From positions 1-12,168 of the forward strand of contig JAEWQS010000117.1 of assembly GCA_023399095.1 (NCBI GenBank): a stretch of DNA of 12,168 bases, written 5' to 3'. This document shows, piece by piece, positions 6,051 through 12,168 of the stretch. Position numbers and translations under genes: made by a program. Numbering within the stretch: the stretch's first letter is position 1; each line of letters begins with the position of its first letter. The stretch is from Bacillota bacterium. GTDB taxonomy: Bacteria; Bacillota; Clostridia; Christensenellales; SZUA-584. Under the pieces are notes generated by a model. The model did not search any database. It worked only from the letters and a program-made list of their open reading frames with translations, and was not told where the DNA came from.

Positions 6051-6673
6051 CGTGCGAAAAACGGGTTATTTCTGAATTCGGCAAAAAGCGTCGTTTTGAC
6101 ACCGTGCCCCGCGTACACGGTATAATCTTTTTTGATGCTGCCCAGCACCTTGCGCAGCGAATACGCGTATTCAGCCGCGTCGCTGCCCGGAAAATCAGTG
6201 CGGCCGCAGTACATGTAGAAAAGCGTATCGCCTGAAAACAAGGCGTCTTCCGCGATGTAGCATACGCTGCCGCCCGAATGACCGGGCGTATGCAGCACCT
6301 CCACCTCGATATCCGCCGCGACGATGATCTCGCCGCCCTCAAATATATAATCGGGCTTCACTTTCTCAATCGTTAGCCCCGCTACCACCGCGAGGCTGTT
6401 CTCATCGCTTTGCAGCATGGACGCATCGCGCCTGTGTATGCACACCGCCGCGCCCGTCTCCTGCTTAAGCTGTGCCACCGCGCCGATATGGTCGAAGTGC
6501 CCGTGTGTCAGGAGTATGTGCGTCACCTCGGTAATGCCGTTGTCATCCAGCCGCTTTTTGATGCGCGGATAATCCGCGCCCGGATCGATTACAAACGCCT
6601 TTTGCGAACCTTCCATATATACAACAAACGCGTTGGACATCATTTCTCCCACCGCGATTTGCACAACTTTCAT
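6047..6673 (-). CDS. MBL-fold metallo-hydrolase (glyoxalase II-like)
   Basis: Cytosolic metallo-beta-lactamase-fold hydrolase of the hydroxyacylglutathione hydrolase-like branch; thioester hydrolysis is likely but the substrate is unknown. The 208-residue protein has the complete metal site: THGHFDH (H57, H59, D61, H62), H132 in HTPGHSGGS, D149 in FSGDTLF and H190 in YAGHG. It lacks the extra C-terminal glutathione-binding domain of true glyoxalase II. The reading frame is open for 46 codons further upstream, but I start at the ATG at 6673: the protein then begins MKVVQIAVGEMMSN as expected, and a GGGGAGG ribosome site lies 5 nt before it, whereas the extension would overlap most of the end of dtd. 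It sits 11 nt after dtd and overlaps hemZ by 4 bp. The same family member commonly follows rel-dtd in Firmicutes. Confidence 0.92.
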   Translation of the reverse strand: MKVVQIAVGEMMSNAFVVYMEGSQKAFVIDPGADYPRIKKRLDDNGITEVTHILLTHGHFDHIGAVAQLKQETGAAVCIHRRDASMLQSDENSLAVVAGLTIEKVKPDYIFEGGEIIVAADIEVEVLHTPGHSGGSVCYIAEDALFSGDTLFYMYCGRTDFPGSDAAEYAYSLRKVLGSIKKDYTVYAGHGVKTTLFAEFRNNPFFAR

Positions 6674-6678
6674 TTTTG

Positions 6679-6685
6679 CCTCCCC
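6679..6685 (-). promoter_or_regulatory. Ribosome binding site deciding the MBL hydrolase start
   Basis: GGGGAGG on the minus strand, 5 nt before the ATG at 6673, touching the dtd stop codon. It rules against the longer open frame that would begin inside dtd. Confidence 0.75.
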
Positions 6686-7131
6686 TAAAAGCTTCGTTTG
6701 CTGTCTAGCAATATTGTGACCGGCCCGTCTCCGAACGATTCCACATTCATATCCGCGCCGAATTCGCCGGACTGAGTGTGAATCCCCTCCGCACGAAACG
6801 CCTCGATGCACGCTTCATATAAACCACGCGCGTCATCTGCCTGCGCCGCGGCGCCAAAGTCCGGGCGGTTTCCTTTTCGCGCGTCTCCCAGCAGCGTAAA
6901 CTGCGACACGACAAGAATCGCGCCGCCAATATCCTTCACGCTTTTTGACATCTTGCCGTTTTCCGCGAAAATACGCAGATTCGCGGTTTTTCGCACAATA
7001 TAGTCAAGATCACTTTTGTCGTCGTCCTGCGCCACGCCTAGCAGCAGCAGCAAGCCTTTGTCAATGGCACCCACAGCCTGCCCGTCTACTGTGACCCGCG
7101 CCCGTGATACGCGCTCTACCACCGCTATCAT
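6685..7131 (-). CDS. dtd: D-aminoacyl-tRNA deacylase
   Basis: Proofreading enzyme that removes D-amino acids (and glycine) wrongly attached to tRNA. The 148-residue length is standard. It shows the N-terminal VVERVSRARVTVDG, the SQFTL motif at 76-80 followed by DARKGNRPDF, and the Gly-cisPro motif in GDGPVTI (G136-P137), which together build the chirality-checking active site. The residue two before Gly-Pro is in a GDGP context rather than the frequent NDGP, a minor variation outside the Gly-Pro pair. The ATG lies only 4 nt after the rel stop and lacks a clear ribosome site, suggesting translational coupling. rel-dtd is a classic Firmicutes pair. Confidence 0.96.
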   Translation of the reverse strand: MIAVVERVSRARVTVDGQAVGAIDKGLLLLLGVAQDDDKSDLDYIVRKTANLRIFAENGKMSKSVKDIGGAILVVSQFTLLGDARKGNRPDFGAAAQADDARGLYEACIEAFRAEGIHTQSGEFGADMNVESFGDGPVTILLDSKRSF

Positions 7132-7135
7132 GGCA

Positions 7136-9298
7136 TTATTTGTGGATGCGGAACACGTCCCGCACGCCGGGTATGCTTTTCAACGATTTAATGATGGCGT
7201 CAAGCTGTGATGTCTCGGATATCTCGAAACCGAAAACCATATTGGCCACATGGTTCTTGCCCATGCGCGCGTTGACCGCCGTGATGGAAAAGCCCATGCT
7301 GAACAGCTTGTTGGATACCTCCGCAATCAGGCCCGTGCGGTCCTCAGCGGTCACCTGTATCTCCACATTGTAATTCGATTTTTCGCTTGTTGACCATTTT
7401 ACTTCAATCATACGACCCGATTCAAAATCCTCCGTCGTGACGTTGGAGCAGTCGCTGCGGTGCACCGATACGCCACGCCCACGCGTGATATAGCCGACGA
7501 CACCGTCACCCGGCACGGGGTTGCAGCATTTTGCGAACCGCACCAGCATGTCGTCGTAACCCTTGACGAGGATGCCGCTGGATTCGCCCGCTTTCGCAGT
7601 CCGCGCCTGTGTCACGGGCTTTTCAAAGAGGGGCTTGTTCTCCTTTCGGTATTCCTCGACGAGCTTATGCAGAATCTGTCCTGTTGTGATGCCGCCATAA
7701 CCCACGGCCGAGTAAATATCTTCGGGCGATTGAAGCGTGAACTTCTTGTATATGTCTTTAAGCCACTCGGCCTTGAAAAGCGTCTTTAAATCAAAACCGC
7801 GTCGGCGCGCTTCTCTCTCAAGCATATCGCGGCCTTTGACGATGTTCTCTTCCTTATACTCTTTGCGCAGCCAGTTCTTAATCTTGCTCTTAGCCTGAGA
7901 GGTTTTCACAACCTTGAGCCAATCTCGGGACGGTCCCTTGGACGAAGACGACGTGATGATCTCGACGATATCACCCGACTGCATCTGGTAAGTCAGTGGC
8001 ACGATTTTGCCGTTGATCTTCGCGCCGATACATTTGTTGCCGATCTCGCTGTGTATACCGTACGCGAAATCCAGCGGCGTCGCCCCTTGGGTGAACTCTT
8101 TGACGTCGCCCTTGGGCGTAAACACGTACACCTTATCGGAAAAGAAATCGATCTTGAGCGTCTCCATGAACTCGCGTGAATCCTTGGTATCCGTCTGCCA
8201 CTCGAGCAGCTCTCTGAGCCACACGAGCTTTTTGTCCATATCGCCGTGCGATGTGCCTTCCTTGTAGTGCCAGTGCGCCGCGATGCCGTATTCCGCTGTG
8301 GAATGCATCTCGCTTGTGCGAATTTGCACCTCGAAAGGACGCCCGTCGCGACCCAGCACCGTGGTATGGATAGACTGGTACATGTTCTGCTTGGGCACCG
8401 CGATATAATCCTTAAACCGCCCGGGAATCGGTTTCCATACGGTATGAACCGTGCCCAGCACGGCATAACAGTCTCTCACGGTTTCCACCACAATGCGCAC
8501 CGCAATAAGATCATATACTTCCTCAAACGTCTTGTGTTTTTTATGTATCTTCGTGTATATGCTGTATATATGCTTGGGCCGCCCTTCAATATCGGCGTCC
8601 ACATGAATTTTCTGCAAATGGTCTTTGATCTCTTCGACCACACCGTTAATATATTCGCGGCGTTCTGCGCGTGTATCTGTCAGCTTACCCGCGATCTCGT
8701 AGTAAGCCTTTTCATCGATATATTTGAGCGCCAGATCTTCGAGCTCCCATTTAATTGTATTGATACCAAGGCGATGTGCAAGCGGCGCGTAAATCTCCAG
8801 CGTTTCCTTGGCCTTTTCCAAGCGTTTTTCTTCGCTCTGGTATTTGAGCGTGCGCATGTTATGCAGCCTGTCTGATAGCTTGACGAGTATCACACGGATA
8901 TCGTTCGCCATCGCAAGAAACATCTTGCGGAGATACTCCGCCTGATGCTCTTCCTTAGACGAGAAATTGACCTTGCCGACCTTGGTCACACCGTCCACAA
9001 TCTGAGCGGTCTCCGCGCCGAACTGTGCGCTGATCAACTCCAGCGTCACGTCGGTATCTTCCACGATATCGTGGAAAAGCCCCGCCACCACTGTGGAGAT
9101 ATCCAGACCCAGATCCACAAGAATGCTGGCGACCTCGTACGGATGCATAAAGAAAGGCTCGCCCGAAAGACGCATCTGTCCCTCGTGCGCTTTTTCCGCA
9201 AAAGCATACGCTTTGTCAAAGAAAGCCTGATCTTCCTTGCTGTAATTCTCTTTTACCTTTTCATTCAGCGACTGTAAGCTTCTGCTTTTATCATCCAT
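7136..9298 (-). CDS. rel: Bifunctional (p)ppGpp synthetase/hydrolase Rel
   Basis: Stringent-response enzyme that makes (p)ppGpp from ATP and GTP/GDP on stalled ribosomes and hydrolyses it otherwise. The 720 residues hold all expected parts. The HD hydrolase domain (about 25-180) has H52, the HD pair at 76-77 and ED at 80-81 in LFHDIVEDT. The synthetase domain (about 235-345) has RFKD at 294-297, the variant typical of bifunctional enzymes. A TGS domain follows (about 386-447), then a helical region, a conserved-cysteine zinc-finger domain (CCNPVPGDG with C591, C592, H613, C617), and a C-terminal ACT domain (about 645-718). Both catalytic sites look intact, so this should be the main long Rel. 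Its ATG overlaps the end of recJ by 8 bp. The apt gene usually between recJ and rel is missing. Confidence 0.97.
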   Translation of the reverse strand: MDDKSRSLQSLNEKVKENYSKEDQAFFDKAYAFAEKAHEGQMRLSGEPFFMHPYEVASILVDLGLDISTVVAGLFHDIVEDTDVTLELISAQFGAETAQIVDGVTKVGKVNFSSKEEHQAEYLRKMFLAMANDIRVILVKLSDRLHNMRTLKYQSEEKRLEKAKETLEIYAPLAHRLGINTIKWELEDLALKYIDEKAYYEIAGKLTDTRAERREYINGVVEEIKDHLQKIHVDADIEGRPKHIYSIYTKIHKKHKTFEEVYDLIAVRIVVETVRDCYAVLGTVHTVWKPIPGRFKDYIAVPKQNMYQSIHTTVLGRDGRPFEVQIRTSEMHSTAEYGIAAHWHYKEGTSHGDMDKKLVWLRELLEWQTDTKDSREFMETLKIDFFSDKVYVFTPKGDVKEFTQGATPLDFAYGIHSEIGNKCIGAKINGKIVPLTYQMQSGDIVEIITSSSSKGPSRDWLKVVKTSQAKSKIKNWLRKEYKEENIVKGRDMLEREARRRGFDLKTLFKAEWLKDIYKKFTLQSPEDIYSAVGYGGITTGQILHKLVEEYRKENKPLFEKPVTQARTAKAGESSGILVKGYDDMLVRFAKCCNPVPGDGVVGYITRGRGVSVHRSDCSNVTTEDFESGRMIEVKWSTSEKSNYNVEIQVTAEDRTGLIAEVSNKLFSMGFSITAVNARMGKNHVANMVFGFEISETSQLDAIIKSLKSIPGVRDVFRIHK

Positions 9299-11639
9299 TC
9301 AATAAGTCCTCAAAGCTTGCGTAACACGGGCTCTGCCGCAGTTCCTTGCGCGGCTGCCCAGCGTTTAATGCCAGTATTCTATCACTTTTGTCGACAGCGA
9401 GCAACTCAAGTTCTGTAAAGACGCGCACCGCAAAAGCAATGGTGTCCGAAGAACGGGAGAGCTTGCGCGCAATTTCGTTCACCGTTCGCGGGCGTCCCGG
9501 CATTGACCCCATTTGGCGATAGACAGTCAGCAGCTCATTGCGGTTCAGGAAATACTGCCGTGCATGATTTTTGTAAGCACCGAGCATTGCATCGTCAAAC
9601 CAAGCAGGTGAGCGCCCTGTTCCCACATTCAAGAACCGTGTGTGCCCCGCCGCCTCTCCGTAAGCGATGCAATTATCCGGCGAAAACGTCTTATGATCCC
9701 AAAGCAACAAACGTCCCTGCTTCAGCGCTTCTTTAACAGGCGTAAGGTCTAAAAGACGCCTGAACGCGGGAATCGTCTGTACATTGACACACAGTCCGAA
9801 GCGGCTTTCATTCATCGCTCCTGTCAACTTATCAAGAAACTCGGTTTCACTTAGCGCCGTGCCGTTCCAATGGCCAAGTGCCGTCATTTCATTTAAGAAT
9901 CCTTGAGCAAAGTCTTCCTTGTGCGCCTCCAAAAAGCTATCCGCCAGTGTCTCATCCTGATAAAACGCAATATCTCGCACGATCAGTTGTGTTCGGTTGG
10001 TGAAGCTGTCGATGCCCGGCTCGCAGAGAAAATCCGCACGACCCGGAATCAATGCATGCATATCCTTGTAGCAGAAAGAGACCGCGTCCTGCTTGCGCCC
10101 TTTTTGCACAATCGTATACTTCAAATGAGGTTTTTGATTTTTTCCTACAAACCGCGGAGATTCCAGTGCCGCGCCGAGCACAGCCACGGCGGGTTTTTCG
10201 TTGCATTGTCCGAACGGCTCCAGACGCTTTAAATCCTCCACGAGCCCGCGCGTGATTTCGCCCGCGCTTAAAGCCATGTCATACATCTTTAGCTTCACAA
10301 AGGCGCTTTCGTCATAATGCTGCTTGATATAGTGACAGACGTCTGTCCGCAGGTCGTCCAGAATATCCGGCGCGATGGTGAGGCCTGCCGCCTGCGAATG
10401 GCCGCCGAACTTCTCGTATCTGTCCGCGAATATGCTTAATACCTCGTATATATTAATGCCCTCGATGCTGCGTGCGGAGCCCACAAGGCTCTCCTCTCCG
10501 CCGAACAGCACACAAGGTCTTGTGTACTTCTCCGCTATCTTGGCGGCGGCAATCCCGATGACGCCCGCGTTCCAGCTTCCTTGGGCGAGCAATATCGCGG
10601 GGTCACTGTGGTAGCCGCTTGCATCGATCATCGCCTCCGCATCCGCCAATATCTCCTCGACATCCTTCTTGCGTGCGTCGTTGAGCGCACAAAGCTGCTG
10701 CGCATTCCGACTCAGCTCTGCGCTGGGCTTGGTGCTTTTGAGTATATCAATCGCCGCCTCGGCGGTATCCATGCGTCCTGCCGCATTGATGCGCGGCCCC
10801 AGCCCGAAGCTGATGCCAAACGACGATATCTCCTCAAGATTGATGCCGGAGGCCTGCGCAAGCGCCTCAATGCCTGCCGAAGGGGTCTTTCGCATCTTCT
10901 CAAGGCCCAAATGCGCGATCACGCGATTCTCACCGAGTAACGGCACAATATCCGTGATGGTACCGATGGCGACGAGGTCGATATAACGCATCGCCTCAGC
11001 CAGTGTTGAAAGCGCATGAATAAGCTTAAAAGCCACCCCGCAGCCCGCAAGGTTGGCATCCGGATATATGCTGTCCGCACGCTTGGCATTGATGATGTAC
11101 GGTGTGTCCGGCAGCACGCTGCCGCATTCATGGTGGTCTGTGATGACCACATCCACACCAAGGCTTCGGGCAAGCTGTGTCTCGTTCACGTTTGTAATGC
11201 CGCAATCCACCGTGACAATCAACGTGCAGCCCATCGCAGCGACCTGCTCCACCACCGCAGGGTTTAAGCCATAGCCTTCCTTGTGGCGGTTGGGCGTCAT
11301 GATGCGCACATCGGCACCCGCGCTTTCTAGAAACAGGTACAGCGCAGAACCGCCTGTGGTGCCGTCCGCGTCGTAGTCACAAAACACAGTAATTTTTTCT
11401 CGACCGGTAATCGCCTGTTTAATCCTCTCCACTGCTTCATTCATATCGGGCAGCAGATACGGATCGATAAGCTGTTCAGGCCCCGGATGTAAAAACCGCT
11501 TTGCGTCATTTGGTGTGTCGATGCCGCGGCGGCACAGCAAGGCTGCCACCGGCTCGCTCAAGCCTGTTGCCGCCTTGATCGCAGTCACCTTTTCATTTGT
11601 GCTTTCCGCCAAAGCAGGCCGCACAGCATAGCTTAACAC
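9291..11639 (-). CDS. recJ: Single-stranded-DNA-specific exonuclease RecJ
   Basis: 5'-3' exonuclease for single-stranded DNA, acting in recombination repair, mismatch repair and restart of stalled forks. The 782-residue length resembles the long Bacillus form rather than the shorter E. coli form. The DHH domain has CDYDADGTTGG (88-93 for DYDADG), DCG at 145-147, DHHE at 168-171, and D221 with GTITD nearby. GPRINAAGRM follows at 281-290. The DHHA1 domain carries GGHSQAAG at 412-419. The last roughly 230 residues form the extra C-terminal region typical of Firmicutes. The start is GTG at 11639-11637, with a strong AGGAAGGG ribosome site 7 nt upstream. The gene is first in the recJ-rel-dtd-MBL-hemZ run and overlaps rel by 8 bp. 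Confidence 0.96.
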   Translation of the reverse strand: MLSYAVRPALAESTNEKVTAIKAATGLSEPVAALLCRRGIDTPNDAKRFLHPGPEQLIDPYLLPDMNEAVERIKQAITGREKITVFCDYDADGTTGGSALYLFLESAGADVRIMTPNRHKEGYGLNPAVVEQVAAMGCTLIVTVDCGITNVNETQLARSLGVDVVITDHHECGSVLPDTPYIINAKRADSIYPDANLAGCGVAFKLIHALSTLAEAMRYIDLVAIGTITDIVPLLGENRVIAHLGLEKMRKTPSAGIEALAQASGINLEEISSFGISFGLGPRINAAGRMDTAEAAIDILKSTKPSAELSRNAQQLCALNDARKKDVEEILADAEAMIDASGYHSDPAILLAQGSWNAGVIGIAAAKIAEKYTRPCVLFGGEESLVGSARSIEGINIYEVLSIFADRYEKFGGHSQAAGLTIAPDILDDLRTDVCHYIKQHYDESAFVKLKMYDMALSAGEITRGLVEDLKRLEPFGQCNEKPAVAVLGAALESPRFVGKNQKPHLKYTIVQKGRKQDAVSFCYKDMHALIPGRADFLCEPGIDSFTNRTQLIVRDIAFYQDETLADSFLEAHKEDFAQGFLNEMTALGHWNGTALSETEFLDKLTGAMNESRFGLCVNVQTIPAFRRLLDLTPVKEALKQGRLLLWDHKTFSPDNCIAYGEAAGHTRFLNVGTGRSPAWFDDAMLGAYKNHARQYFLNRNELLTVYRQMGSMPGRPRTVNEIARKLSRSSDTIAFAVRVFTELELLAVDKSDRILALNAGQPRKELRQSPCYASFEDLLNG

Positions 11640-11646
11640 GATTGAA

Positions 11647-11654
11647 CCCTTCCT
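11647..11654 (-). promoter_or_regulatory. Ribosome binding site supporting the GTG start of recJ
   Basis: AGGAAGGG on the minus strand, 7 nt before the GTG at 11639-11637. No ATG in frame lies nearby, so this fixes the start. Confidence 0.65.
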
Positions 11655-11672
11655 GTCGTTTTATAAATACTG

Positions 11673-11742
11673 AAAAGCCTTTCCCTTTGTGAACCCCCAT
11701 AAAACATGTTTTTCGGGGACTCTGTAAAAAGGAAAGGCTTTT
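11673..11742. terminator. Long nested hairpin between secF and recJ, probable terminator
   Basis: AAAAGCCTTTCC (11673-11684) and GGAAAGGCTTTT (11731-11742) form a perfect 12-bp stem, extendable by 3 bp past a bulged C. The loop holds a second stem, CCCC (11695-11698) with GGGG (11715-11718), around the perfect palindrome AAAACATGTTTT (11701-11712). On the plus strand the stem ends in six T, and on the minus strand in four T, so it can work in both directions. On the minus strand it begins about 25 nt after the secF stop, so it most likely ends the sec transcript. The 46-bp interior is longer than usual for a simple terminator. Confidence 0.6.
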
Positions 11743-11767
11743 TTGTTTCATTAATGTCGTTTCACGA

Positions 11768-12168
11768 TTACGCTTTCTTTGCAGCTGGCTTTTTATGCCC
11801 TGAAACCTTATGCTGATGCCTACGATCCTTGGCTTCCAGCAGCTTAACCCATGTCGGGCTCGCGATGAATATTGACGAATATGTACCCGAGATAAGACCC
11901 ACGATAATCGGAAGCGCAAATTCCTTGATGGACTGCACGCCGAAAATGTACACCGCAAGAATCGTCACCAGCGTTGTGAGCGAGGTGTTGATTGTTCTTG
12001 GCAGCGTCTCTGCGATACTGAGGTCTGCCACCTCCTTGCGTGTTTTTGTCTTGATGCCGTATCTCTTGGTGTTTTCTCTGATTCTGTCAAACACCACGAT
12101 GGTATCGTTGATGGAATAACCCACGATGGTCAGACACGCCGCGATAAACGAGCTGTTGATCTGTACGC
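11768..12168 (-). CDS. secF: Protein translocase subunit SecF, C-terminal part (start beyond window)
   Basis: Inner-membrane partner of SecD that uses the proton gradient to pull proteins through SecYEG. The last 132 codons are visible, reading in frame from the window edge (VQINSSFIAACLTIVGYSIN) to a TAA at 11768. The family hallmark GYSINDTIVVFDRIREN is present near the start of the fragment, followed by ETLPRTINTSLTTL. At least three hydrophobic segments are visible: the edge segment, TLVTILAVYIFGV, and FALPIIVGLISGTYSSIFI. The tail is lysine-rich (KKPAAKKA) and probably cytosolic. secDF just upstream of recJ is a common Clostridia arrangement. Whether SecD is separate or fused cannot be seen. 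Confidence 0.93.
   Translation of the reverse strand, partial: VQINSSFIAACLTIVGYSINDTIVVFDRIRENTKRYGIKTKTRKEVADLSIAETLPRTINTSLTTLVTILAVYIFGVQSIKEFALPIIVGLISGTYSSIFIASPTWVKLLEAKDRRHQHKVSGHKKPAAKKA

Noticed and set aside
6674..6811. 46-codon N-terminal extension of the MBL hydrolase
   Set aside because: It overlaps the end of dtd, has no domain character, and a strong ribosome site sits exactly before the internal ATG at 6673.
11664..11693. Candidate recJ promoter: TTCACA (11693-11688) with TATTTA (11669-11664), 18-bp spacer, minus strand
   Set aside because: The -10 matches consensus at only 3 of 6 positions and the -35 lies inside the nested hairpin; too weak to list as a feature.
11593..11958. 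Minus-strand open frame crossing the secF-recJ gap
   Set aside because: It overlaps secF out of frame, reads through the hairpin and carries no recognisable domain.

Overview
This window is a core-chromosome segment from a Gram-positive Clostridia-type bacterium (Firmicutes). I judge this from gene order, a HemZ-type radical SAM protein, a bifunctional Rel, a Bacillus-length RecJ and a plsX-acpP-rnc cluster. Base composition looks moderate, near 50% GC by eye; I assign no species. Every protein gene I can support is on the minus strand, so transcription runs from high to low coordinates. Most of the window is housekeeping. I see no defence system, toxin-antitoxin pair, prophage, CRISPR array, rRNA or tRNA, and no gap over 300 bases without a gene.

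In transcription order: (1) the C-terminal part of secF (protein export), cut by the right edge. (2) A 128-bp gap holding a long nested hairpin. (3) A tight operon-like run recJ, rel, dtd, an MBL-fold hydrolase and hemZ, whose junctions are an 8-bp overlap, a 4-nt gap, an 11-nt gap and a 4-bp overlap. It joins DNA repair, (p)ppGpp metabolism, D-aminoacyl-tRNA quality control, a probable thioester hydrolase and a radical SAM enzyme. The apt gene that commonly sits between recJ and rel is absent. (4) A promoter with perfect consensus -35 and -10 hexamers overlapping the end of hemZ, followed by the DUF177/YceD gene and rpmF (ribosomal protein L32), closed by a strong intrinsic terminator.

(5) A second clear promoter, overlapped by an imperfect inverted repeat, followed by plsX, acpP, rnc and glyA. 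A weak terminator-like hairpin lies between acpP and rnc. plsX and acpP serve phospholipid and fatty-acid synthesis, rnc processes RNA and glyA supplies glycine and one-carbon units. The fab genes and fapR often found in this cluster are missing, and glyA occupies the place where smc-ftsY often follow rnc. A strong terminator ends glyA. (6) At the left edge, a roughly 100-bp nested palindromic repeat of MITE-like design lies beside the first codons of an IS3-type transposase OrfA. This edge is the only part that looks mobile.

Several starts are best moved or noted: glyA to the ATG at 1564, rnc to the ATG at 2253, the MBL hydrolase to the ATG at 6673, TTG for plsX at 3606 and GTG for recJ at 11639.
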